From Chloroflexota bacterium (lineage in GTDB: Bacteria; Chloroflexota; Anaerolineae; Anaerolineales; Anaerolineaceae), in NCBI GenBank assembly GCA_029548365.1, contig JAKPNN010000015.1, forward strand, positions 1 to 56,332: DNA of 56,332 bases, read 5' to 3'. This document shows positions 44,587-53,261 of this stretch, in pieces; the first letter of the stretch is position 1, and the number at the start of each line of letters is the position of its first letter. A program made the position numbers and the translations under genes. Below the pieces are notes generated by a model. It was not told the origin of the DNA. It searched no databases and saw nothing but the letters and a program-made list of their open reading frames with translations.

Positions 44587-45252
44587 TCAGACTGCTTTGC
44601 GCTTCCGTCGGATAAGGGCATAGATGATTAGGGCCAGAGCGCCAAGAATTCCACCCAGCAAAACCGACCAGGCCCAGGTGGGAAGTTGAATCATCGGGGC
44701 AGGCAGCGTCAGGGGTGGAACCAGAGCCTTTTCCCAGTTGACGTTATGGGCTCGTGCGCCGGTCAGGTTCGCGTTGGTGAATTTTGCACCGGTTACATTC
44801 AATCCTACCAGGCGCGTGTTGGTCATGTCTGCCCTGGTGAAATTGGCGTCGGTGAAGTTTGTTCCCACCACCGCGGCGTTGCGCAGGTTGGCGCCTTCTA
44901 AGCTGGCTTCGGTAGCATCCGCGCCGACAATCGCTGAGTCGCTGAGATCCGTCCCGGAAAAGTTGGCTTTCACCAGGTCGCCGCCCAGGACAATCGTGTT
45001 ATGGATAGCTGCATCCTGTAGAGAGGCTTTATAGAAATTCGGATTAATCAGCAGTCCATGCGAAAGATCTGCTCCGGCCAGATTGGTTTTACGCAAAATT
45101 GCACCTACAGCGGTAATATTTCCCAGCGCCATGCCGCGCAGGTCTGCGCCGGAAAGGTCTTTCCGGGTACAGATGGCTTCCTGAGCTTCTTCGCCGGATT
45201 TGGGTTGAACAACTTCTGAAGCTTTCTTTTCGATTTGAATTTCCTGGCGCAT
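44587..45252 (-). CDS. Pentapeptide-repeat protein with C-terminal membrane anchor
   Basis: 221 residues. Residues about 32-170 are tandem A(D/N)LXX-type pentapeptides (for example GADLRGM, NLAGADL, ANFSGTDL, SLEGANL), forming a right-handed quadrilateral helix. One membrane helix (about 192-212) and a basic RRKRKAV tail follow, so the repeat faces outward or inward depending on topology. Role unknown. It lies 29 bases behind the DUF2807 gene. Confidence 0.85.
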   Translation of the reverse strand: MRQEIQIEKKASEVVQPKSGEEAQEAICTRKDLSGADLRGMALGNITAVGAILRKTNLAGADLSHGLLINPNFYKASLQDAAIHNTIVLGGDLVKANFSGTDLSDSAIVGADATEASLEGANLRNAAVVGTNFTDANFTRADMTNTRLVGLNVTGAKFTNANLTGARAHNVNWEKALVPPLTLPAPMIQLPTWAWSVLLGGILGALALIIYALIRRKRKAV

Positions 45253-45281
45253 AACTCCTCCCTTATTATTTTATCGAATTT

Positions 45282-45947
45282 TTAAAGATTATTCAACCTT
45301 TTTGATTTGCCCATCCCGCTAATGACCTGGCGCAGTTTCGGCTGACCGTAGTAATTGACCTGGCCCATGCCCGAGATGATGATTTCAAGGCTGTCATCCA
45401 CCCGCAAGGTGGCATTGCCCTGCCCCGAAATCACGATTCGTGCAGACTGGCTGGCGAGATGGGGGGCTTGATATTCTCCTGAGCCCGAGATGCGGATTGA
45501 TTGATGGTCGGCATGACCGGCGGCATAGAATTCGCCGCGCCCGCTGATGGTCACCTCGAGAGTTCTACATTCTAAATGACCGAAGTTCAGTTTGCCCAAT
45601 CCTGAGACGTTGAGTTTGAAATCATCGCTTGAGAAGGAATCACAGTTCAGGTCGATTTTTCCGCTGATACTCACCTGGCGCAAATCGGGGACGGTGAGAT
45701 AATAAGTGACCTTGCGATCGTCTTTGAAAAACATCGATGAGAATAACATTTCGATCTGATTTATCCAGCTCTCATCAAAGCCCAGTACCAGGCTGTCACC
45801 GTGCACCTCGGCAATCAGCTTTTCGAACAGACCTTCATCTGCGTCAACGGTCAGCGCGGGCACCTCGCCCTGGGTCAGGATCAGCGTGCCTACATCCTTA
45901 CACCTGACTTTGGAAAAGGGTTTTAACAGTTGGAATTCTTTTTGCAT
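45282..45947 (-). CDS. DUF2807 (head-GIN/adhesin-like) beta-helix protein
   Basis: 221 residues. The repeated ISGxG-type turns (VSGLGKLNF, TISGRGEF, RISGSGEY, VISGQGN, IISGMGQ, VISGMGK) are diagnostic of the DUF2807 domain. No signal peptide is visible, unusual for a family that is often exported. It shares an operon with the pentapeptide protein; both are beta-solenoid folds. Confidence 0.85.
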   Translation of the reverse strand: MQKEFQLLKPFSKVRCKDVGTLILTQGEVPALTVDADEGLFEKLIAEVHGDSLVLGFDESWINQIEMLFSSMFFKDDRKVTYYLTVPDLRQVSISGKIDLNCDSFSSDDFKLNVSGLGKLNFGHLECRTLEVTISGRGEFYAAGHADHQSIRISGSGEYQAPHLASQSARIVISGQGNATLRVDDSLEIIISGMGQVNYYGQPKLRQVISGMGKSKRLNNL

Positions 45948-46129
45948 CTGTTCACCTGTGCTTCTATTTGATCATCGTATTGACGATAATGATTATAACA
46001 TAAAAAGTAAATAAAATCAAACATGTAATAAAGATAACAAAATATCTTCGCTGAAAAACTTAATATAATCAATTAAAAAGTTGAAATCATTACTGATGAA
46101 TCTGGAAGCGATGAAGAAAGCGAACGGAC

Positions 46130-46531
46130 CTATTCAGCCGGGTGGAAAATTAAACGTTCCCATACTGATTTTGCCCAGGGCAGGCCATCCGGGTTATCCA
46201 GATAAAAGGCGATTTGCAAACACGAGGTATCACTGGCAGTGAAAGTATACAGTGATAGACGCTTGATTTCATTCTGTTCGTTATTGATACGCGTATAACC
46301 TAAGCCGACAATTTCGCCTTTGGTGGAAACCATGGTTTCCAGAGTATCAGCCGGCATTTTTTCCTGGATTTGTTTGAGCAAGGATAGCTTGTCAGTTCCT
46401 TCAGGTAGTCTAAAGGGAACCGCGATGACCGTAATCCCGGACTTCCAATAGATGAGTTTGCCCTCCTCCACCCGGCTATCAAAGTCTTCGGAGAGGTTGA
46501 TCAGCCATTCTTTTGTGATTGAAAACGCCAT
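46130..46531 (-). CDS. Hypothetical protein
   Basis: 133 residues with a good ribosome site (AAAGGA). It begins MAFSITKEWLINL and ends WERLIFHPAE and reads as an alpha/beta globular cytoplasmic protein without signal peptide. I recognise no family. The neighbouring genes give no clear hint of its role. Confidence 0.65.
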   Translation of the reverse strand: MAFSITKEWLINLSEDFDSRVEEGKLIYWKSGITVIAVPFRLPEGTDKLSLLKQIQEKMPADTLETMVSTKGEIVGLGYTRINNEQNEIKRLSLYTFTASDTSCLQIAFYLDNPDGLPWAKSVWERLIFHPAE

Positions 46532-46848
46532 AGGGTCCTTTCAAATTGCTCGCCCAGGGAAATGCCCTGTCGCACCAGGTTCACATCATGATCGGGTTCT
46601 ATTAATTATACCTGCGAGGCAGGCGGCAGGCTTGTTGGTGCCTGGAGCGAGTTAAACACAGAGGTTAGATGTTAGTGGAAGAGCCGTGTATCTTGTTTTG
46701 AATCATCGTTACACCCGGAAGAAACGCCAGAAATGAAGATAAGAGCGGTGGTCTGCGATCTTTGATCGGTCCATTTTTCTCTTGCTTTCGGCTACAAGAA
46801 ATTGAATCGCCCTGGTCGATCTATAAAAGTGTTTTTCAATTTCCACCC
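46532..46848. other. Intergenic region before the addA end
   Basis: 317 bases on the upstream side of the hypothetical gene and the downstream side of addA. I see no RNA gene, repeat or clear terminator. Confidence 0.4.
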
Positions 46849-49800
46849 TCACCATACACTTTCCAGAACCACCCTGCCATGATCATCTAAAAAGCACAGG
46901 CTTGCCTGGGCGTCTATGCCCAATAGTTGTTTGACGGCACGCCGGTAGCGCCGTACCTGGGGCGCGTACCCGGACAGCAATTCTGCTTTGTCACCCGGTT
47001 TCAGGATGGTATCGGTTTTAAACTCAACGATTTTCCAGCCCTCATCATCCTGGTAAATCAGGTCAATGATTCCATTCTCAGTTTTGCTGCCCACCTGCAG
47101 GGTGTAGGGAACTTCATGCAGGCGCTTTGTGCTGGTGTTGATTTGATCCCAGATAGGGTGTGCCCGCAGGCGTTCGAGCAGGACAATCGCCTGTTGGATG
47201 AGTTCGGATCGTTGATCTTCCTGAACGAGCCCGGCACGCAACGCTGCTGTGTCCAACATCTGCTCAAAACCTGTCTCCCCCGGAAAGCGCCAGCGTTCAA
47301 GCGCTTTATGTACCATGATCCCCAGAATTTTCCCGATATGCGCGCTATCCTGGTTGAACCTCCACCAGCTTGATGGATCGATCTGCTCCTCACCTTCATC
47401 GCTTGCTGGTTCCAGATCACTGACCTGGATGGGATGATACAACGGATAGAGTTTGCTGACCTCCAACTTTTCACCGACTTCAACGGGGAGAAGGATTTCA
47501 GGCGTCGGGTGGGCAGCACTTAAGCACCACACCCGCAGGGGTTGGTTAGATGGTGTGCGGAATTCAAAGGGCTCAACATCGGCAAGATGTAAGTCCTCGC
47601 TCTTCAAGCCGAGACCTTCGACAAGCATTTTTCCCCACGCGCGAAAGTTAAGCTTTCCCTCCTCGTTTTGGGTGGCATGAGCGCTGATGATCAATTTGTC
47701 CTCAGCGCGTGTCAGGGCAACGTACAATAACCGCAATTGCTCCATTGCATTCTGATCTTTATCAATAAGCTTAGACAGGTTGTAAAGCATGGGCGAAGGA
47801 TCAAGTTTGAACGCCACGCCCAGTTCCTCGAACAGGTACACCAGTTCGCCGGGCGATCGGGTCTCCCGGCTGGCGGCTGCCAGTATGACCACTTTGAACT
47901 CCAGGCCTTTGGCTTTGTGGATGGTCATCAATTGTACGGCCCCCTGGGCTTCAGCAGAGGCCTCACCTTCGCGGGCGCCCGCGTCATTGAGGGTTTCGAT
48001 CATGTCCAGGTAATTGCGCACACGCAGTTCTTCGCTGGCCAGGGCGTCAGCCAGAAGTTTATCCAGGTTACGCCACAGGCGACCCCCGGTTGTACTGGCG
48101 CTATGTAGATTATCCTTCACATCCGCTGCAGCCAGGATGGCGCGATATTGGGTTGCATTGACGATTTTGGGGAGAAGTTCTGCCACGGGGATTCGGTCGA
48201 CCAGGGGCAAGAGCTGTGAAACAATTTCAAGGGTCTTGTGGGCTCGTTCACAATCCTGGGTATTCAAAACAGAGAGATCCGCCTGTAAAGCTTCCCAGTA
48301 GGGCAGCCCGGATTGACGCAACAGGAACAACGCGTTGTCGCTCAATCCGAAAGCCGGAGAACGCAGCAGACCGGCAAAAGCAAGATCATCCAGCGGGTCT
48401 GCCAGCGCTCGCAGGATGTTGATCAGGTCGCGAATTTCAGGGCGATCATAAAATCCCCGACCTGCGACAGTCACAAAGGGGATACCCGCCTCTTCCAGTG
48501 CCGTTTCATAATCTGCGTAACCTGTTGAGGCGCGAAATAGCAGTGCGACCTCATCCCAGGCTTGAACCTGTCCTTCTTCTTTAAGCTGCAGCAACCGCAA
48601 TGCCAGCGCCTGGGCGGCTTTTTGTTGGGCAGTTTCAGTATTTTCGGCTGTGCCGATTACCAGCTCGATGTGGGGGGGCTGGATGCATTCAGGCGGTTCC
48701 TGGCGGTGGGCTTCCATTGTTGAATAGGGGACATAATAATCCCGCGCCGGGTCGGGCTGGGTGCCGATCACCGGGGAAAGCAGGTCGTCGATGGCCAGCA
48801 GCAGCGGCTGATGTGTTCGGTAGGTCAATGGCAGGTCGATCACCTGGCCGCCAGCCGCGCGAATACGATCTTGTACCTGTTTGAACACGGTTACATCCGC
48901 CTGACGGAAGCGGTAAATCGACTGGCGCATATCGCCGACGATAAACAGGCGCCCCGAGGGACCGGCCAGGGCTTCGATGATGTCCTGTTGGCGGCGGTTG
49001 GTATCCTGGAATTCATCCACCAGGATGGCGTCCAGCTCGTTTTGCCAGTGCTGACGGATGGCAGGATTGTCTAAAAGCTGTAGTGCGCCCTGCTCCAGAT
49101 CGTCGAAATCGAGGGCCTGGCGGGCTTGCAACAGGTTCTGGTAGTTCTGGCACAACGTGACATAGGCGTCTCGCAGCAGTAGCCGTAATTCGCTAAACAA
49201 AGTTTCTATTTCTGGGTCTGGAGCCTGATCGGCAGCCTCTTTTCCGCCTGTAATTGGGTTTATTAGCAGGTCGAAGTTGGTCTGTAAATCCCGGATGATC
49301 TCCTTTGTATCACCCTTTTTTCCCATGTTCAATTTCATGTATGAACGCCGGGCCTGGAAAAGCGCTGCCGCACAGCCAAACAGGTCGCTGCGGTTCATGG
49401 CGCGTTCTGCTTCATCCCACACGGGCAGCAAATTCTGAACCATACCCGCTAATTTTTCACCTGCGTTACTGATTAACTCATCCAGAGACATCCCCCGCAG
49501 GGCGGAAATAGCGTCTTTGATGATCGGGTTGTGCATGCCCTCGTTCAGTATTTCGGTGATCATTGCGAGGTAATCCGGCTGCTGATTAAAGGCTTCACTG
49601 GCTTCCAAACGGCGGTTCAGCAGGTCTTTCAGCATTGTCCGTAAATCAAACAGGGGAATGTTCGTTAATAAGGGTGCATAGGATTCCCCATCCACCAGTG
49701 CTTTGAGAGTATCCTCTACCGCTTGAAGGCGTAAGGCAGCTGCCAGGCTTTCATCGACGATCGCAAAGCTGGGATCGATGCCGGCCTCTGCGGGATGGGC

Positions 49801-50160
49801 GCGCAGGATCTCGGTGCACAGGCTGTGGATGGTGCTGATGCGTGCAGCGTCCATTTGTGCAGAGAGCGCTAACCATTCCTGACGTTCTTCTTCAGTTGTA
49901 GCGTCTTGTTGGAGCTCGTACAGAGTCTCGCGCACCCGGGAACGCATCTCGCGTGCTGCTTTGATGCTGAAGGTTATCGCTGCAATCCGACGAGGCGGAA
50001 TTCCTTCAGCTAAAAGCGATGTATAACGGGCGACCAGGGTCTTTGTTTTACCGCTGCCCGCGCCGGCTGTAGCGACCACATCCCGCCCGCGATCGATAGC
50101 AGCCAGGTATTGTTGTGGGTTGAGGGTGTCCAGTGTTTTTTTAATGTGAGGATCGGTCAT
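46849..50160 (-). CDS. addA: Helicase-nuclease AddA
   Basis: 1103 residues from the second of two ATGs at 50160, placed by the GAGG site 5 bases upstream. It has UvrD-type motifs: Walker A AGAGSGKT (about 32-39), DEFQDTN (motif II), and LMTIHKAKGLEFKVV and LLYVALTRAEDKL in the second half. The C-terminal RecB-like nuclease shows GIIDLIYQ and the catalytic EFKTD. It unwinds and cuts DNA ends with AddB. It starts 13 bases behind addB. Confidence 0.93.
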   Translation of the reverse strand: MTDPHIKKTLDTLNPQQYLAAIDRGRDVVATAGAGSGKTKTLVARYTSLLAEGIPPRRIAAITFSIKAAREMRSRVRETLYELQQDATTEEERQEWLALSAQMDAARISTIHSLCTEILRAHPAEAGIDPSFAIVDESLAAALRLQAVEDTLKALVDGESYAPLLTNIPLFDLRTMLKDLLNRRLEASEAFNQQPDYLAMITEILNEGMHNPIIKDAISALRGMSLDELISNAGEKLAGMVQNLLPVWDEAERAMNRSDLFGCAAALFQARRSYMKLNMGKKGDTKEIIRDLQTNFDLLINPITGGKEAADQAPDPEIETLFSELRLLLRDAYVTLCQNYQNLLQARQALDFDDLEQGALQLLDNPAIRQHWQNELDAILVDEFQDTNRRQQDIIEALAGPSGRLFIVGDMRQSIYRFRQADVTVFKQVQDRIRAAGGQVIDLPLTYRTHQPLLLAIDDLLSPVIGTQPDPARDYYVPYSTMEAHRQEPPECIQPPHIELVIGTAENTETAQQKAAQALALRLLQLKEEGQVQAWDEVALLFRASTGYADYETALEEAGIPFVTVAGRGFYDRPEIRDLINILRALADPLDDLAFAGLLRSPAFGLSDNALFLLRQSGLPYWEALQADLSVLNTQDCERAHKTLEIVSQLLPLVDRIPVAELLPKIVNATQYRAILAAADVKDNLHSASTTGGRLWRNLDKLLADALASEELRVRNYLDMIETLNDAGAREGEASAEAQGAVQLMTIHKAKGLEFKVVILAAASRETRSPGELVYLFEELGVAFKLDPSPMLYNLSKLIDKDQNAMEQLRLLYVALTRAEDKLIISAHATQNEEGKLNFRAWGKMLVEGLGLKSEDLHLADVEPFEFRTPSNQPLRVWCLSAAHPTPEILLPVEVGEKLEVSKLYPLYHPIQVSDLEPASDEGEEQIDPSSWWRFNQDSAHIGKILGIMVHKALERWRFPGETGFEQMLDTAALRAGLVQEDQRSELIQQAIVLLERLRAHPIWDQINTSTKRLHEVPYTLQVGSKTENGIIDLIYQDDEGWKIVEFKTDTILKPGDKAELLSGYAPQVRRYRRAVKQLLGIDAQASLCFLDDHGRVVLESVW

Positions 50161-50173
50161 CATTCCTCTTTCT

Positions 50174-53100
50174 CTAATAGCCAGGCTGGTAGCGCCAGCA
50201 CCATTGGACAGCCGGGCAATAGCTTGGGCAGCCATCGCCGGGTGCGATGGGTGGGAATTGGCCTGAACGAACACTCCCCAGGATGCGCCTGATGTGGTCG
50301 AGGGTGATCGTGTAGGCACCTTGTGGCCCTTCTAGCTCATCGTTTTTAAATTTTGATAACTTGAAGTAACCTGGTTTTGCAGCTCTGATTTGCCAGTAAA
50401 AACCTTCTTCAACCGTGCCCAAACGCAGGGCTTGCTGGGCTGCAAGGGCATAAATCGGCATTTGCAGGCGTCGCCCGCTGATCAGGTCTTTGCTGGACAG
50501 GTTTGATCCGCCTGTTTTGTAATCAATGATCCGGAGACCCCCAAACTCATTCCGGTCCACCCGGTCGATCAACCCGCACAGGCGAACTTCTTCAGTTCCA
50601 AGGTCGAGGACCAGGGCGGGTGTATTGCTGATACCAAACTTCTCTTCAAAGCGGATCGGTGTCCAGCCCAGGCTTTCTGTATGGAGAGCTTCAATCGTCT
50701 TGCGCAGCATGGCGACAAACTGGTCTTTTTCAACCTCCCACAACGGCGACGGGCGAAAGACTTCTTTATGCGGAGCTTGTGCAAAGACGCTGGCGGCATG
50801 GCCTTCCAGGGTGGCCAGCAGGGCGTCAAGGTCGGTGGTGTCTTCTGCTGCCCGATACACCTTTTCTAAAATTTCGTGCAGGATACTGCCGACCTGGGCT
50901 GCGTCCAAACCCAACTCGGGCGGTTTTTTCGGTTCAAGCTTCAGCAGATTTCGAATAAAAAATTGATGTGGGCAGGTGGAGTAGGTCTCAAAACGCGAGG
51001 AGCTCCAGGTGTGATCAGGTGAACAGGTTGCTTTAAAGGTTGTTGCCAGAGCGCTGAGATCGCCCTCGTATTGGCTTTGCGGTACTTTCATCCGCCGGGC
51101 ATTGAGGATTGTTCTGGCAAGGGCGAGTTCCTTCCAGCCGGAAACCAGCTCGTCATCGTCTTTGTAATGCAGGTCCTGTTGCTGGACCGCCCAAAACAAC
51201 AGCTCCTGGGGAGAAGCAGCTTCTGCCTGAGGGCGAACCCTGTTCGGATTGATCTTCTGCACAGCCTCTTTTTCGAACAAACTGACTGCAGAGAGCCAGT
51301 AAGGGGAGGCTTCCCAACGCTCACCGTGTTCGGCCAGGTACGGACGGGTGAACAATAAGTAATGGTCGGCGCGGGTAAAAGCCTGGTAGAAGGTATTGAC
51401 CTGCGCGCGCCCCAATCGCGGGTCCAAACCCAGGTCAGCCCTGGTGACCTCATCCAGGAAGGGATCGGGGTGCTCTACGACTGGGAACAACCCTTCGGAG
51501 AAGCCCAGCAGCGCTACTGCCCTAAAACGAGAGGCTACGGCATGCTGGATTCCGCTGATAAACACAGCATTTTGATGTGCTTCGCGGGGTTCATCCAAGC
51601 GTGCCCCCTGAACTGCGCCCACCAGGACCGACAAAAAGTGTTCGTAATTAACCGGGTGCCCACCGAGCACCTGTTCACTCAGGATGAGTGACCCCATGCT
51701 TTCGCCCAGGGTTTGCCAGGCTTCCAGGTCGTGCTCACCGGAGAGCAGATTGTAAAATTGCAGGTGCGCCAGGGTGGATTCCAGCCAGGCGACCCATTCA
51801 GTTTGGGTGCGGGGCGTTTCGATGTCATCAAAAACCTGCCAGAAGCGAACAAACCGCTGGCGCAATGCCGTAAGGTCGACGCTGCGCAGCGGGTTGCTTA
51901 CCTGGCGTTCATCATCCAGAGATTCCTCGGCATCACGGCGAGTTGCTGCAAGCATCTCCCAGGCTTCCGTCCATTGCCCCTGCCCGGCAACGATGCGCGC
52001 CGTCTGGCTGACTAATTCTAAATGGTCAATATCCTTCTTGTCCAGTCCAAAATCAAAATAGGGCGAGTGCAGGGCGTTGATCACAGCCCGGGTCGTGAAG
52101 TCCTCCGGGGGCGTTTCCAGCAAATTAAGCAACGATTGCACCGCGGGTGATTTCATAAGGCTGTCCGGGTGAGAGAAGCGTATTTTGACCCCGAACTCGT
52201 CAGCAGCGGCTCGCAAGTGGGGTCGGTAGGTGTCCAGGTGGCTGACGAACAGGGCACAGTCTGAGAGCGGAACCCCATGGCGCGTGTGCAGGCGCTTGAC
52301 CCAGCGCAACGCTTCGCGGGCTTCCTCGCCCTGGTTCTGAGTTTCCAGGAAGAATGGGCTGGAGGCACCCATTTTGGGGGTTTCACCGGGTTCCAGGATG
52401 TGCTGCTTAAGATGTTTGCTCTCACGGGGCAGGAAAGGCGCGCTGGACAGCTCGGTCACGCGGGGTGAGAGTTCGTTTAGCAGGGTTTGGATCACCGCCC
52501 GGGTTCGACGGTCGACTGCGCGAGTTGAGCCCTGCACGCCGGGCAGGGTGATCAGCATCTCGCCCACCTGGACTGAGAGCCGTTTGAGAAACTCAAGACG
52601 GGCGCTGGAAAAGGCGCCGAACCCGTCGACTACCAGCAGGCGGATATGGGCTGCCGTTTTCGGATCGCTTTCCAGGGCGGTGATTGCCTCCCAAATCTGT
52701 CCGTCCCGATCGATCCAGCCGATATCCTCCAGTTGAGCAATGAAACGGGCATACAGGATCGCCAATTCTTGCCTGGCACGGGGAGACGTGCCGGTGTAAT
52801 CTAAAAACTGTTCAGGGGAAATGTAAGCGCTGCGCAGCTCGGAAAAAACATCCCGCAGGACGCTGATAAACCCCGGCCTGGCTTTGATCGAAGTGTAGTG
52901 ATCCAGCTCACCGGCAGTATGGGCTGCCTCTACAATTTGCTGAACCAGGCGACGTTCCAGGGCAGCGGTGATCACCGGCGAGAAGCGCCCCTGCCGTTCT
53001 AGCAGGTCAGTGTACAGCGCCCTGAAGGTGCCCACATTGACGCCCATGCCACCGCCGATGCGCCCCATACGCTGGCGGAAATAGGCTGCGTTTTGTGCGT

Positions 53101-53224
53101 CGGGTACGAGCACCCAGACGGGCGCTAAAGGCTCGGCTGCTCGGAGGGATTGGATATGCTGCAAACAGGCCCGGGTTTTGCCAGCCGCCGCAGGCGCAAG
53201 GATTAAATTAACGGGCAATTCCAT
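50174..53224 (-). CDS. addB: Helicase-nuclease AddB
   Basis: 1016 residues. A degenerate Walker A LAPAAAGKT is at about 9-17. The C-terminal nuclease has LIDRVD and IIDYKTGG. Four cysteines expected for the iron-sulphur staple are present: Cys751 (STCPHQFF) and Cys999, Cys1003, Cys1009 at the very end (CPSYCPAVQWC); spacing is x3-x5 and not the x2-x5 of Bacillus AddB. It senses Chi-like sites and cuts the other strand. It lies 37 bases behind the YhaN-like gene. Confidence 0.9.
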   Translation of the reverse strand: MELPVNLILAPAAAGKTRACLQHIQSLRAAEPLAPVWVLVPDAQNAAYFRQRMGRIGGGMGVNVGTFRALYTDLLERQGRFSPVITAALERRLVQQIVEAAHTAGELDHYTSIKARPGFISVLRDVFSELRSAYISPEQFLDYTGTSPRARQELAILYARFIAQLEDIGWIDRDGQIWEAITALESDPKTAAHIRLLVVDGFGAFSSARLEFLKRLSVQVGEMLITLPGVQGSTRAVDRRTRAVIQTLLNELSPRVTELSSAPFLPRESKHLKQHILEPGETPKMGASSPFFLETQNQGEEAREALRWVKRLHTRHGVPLSDCALFVSHLDTYRPHLRAAADEFGVKIRFSHPDSLMKSPAVQSLLNLLETPPEDFTTRAVINALHSPYFDFGLDKKDIDHLELVSQTARIVAGQGQWTEAWEMLAATRRDAEESLDDERQVSNPLRSVDLTALRQRFVRFWQVFDDIETPRTQTEWVAWLESTLAHLQFYNLLSGEHDLEAWQTLGESMGSLILSEQVLGGHPVNYEHFLSVLVGAVQGARLDEPREAHQNAVFISGIQHAVASRFRAVALLGFSEGLFPVVEHPDPFLDEVTRADLGLDPRLGRAQVNTFYQAFTRADHYLLFTRPYLAEHGERWEASPYWLSAVSLFEKEAVQKINPNRVRPQAEAASPQELLFWAVQQQDLHYKDDDELVSGWKELALARTILNARRMKVPQSQYEGDLSALATTFKATCSPDHTWSSSRFETYSTCPHQFFIRNLLKLEPKKPPELGLDAAQVGSILHEILEKVYRAAEDTTDLDALLATLEGHAASVFAQAPHKEVFRPSPLWEVEKDQFVAMLRKTIEALHTESLGWTPIRFEEKFGISNTPALVLDLGTEEVRLCGLIDRVDRNEFGGLRIIDYKTGGSNLSSKDLISGRRLQMPIYALAAQQALRLGTVEEGFYWQIRAAKPGYFKLSKFKNDELEGPQGAYTITLDHIRRILGSVRSGQFPPIAPGDGCPSYCPAVQWCWRYQPGY

Positions 53225-53261
53225 ACTCCTTGATTGCGTTGACGAATTTGTATCATCATAT

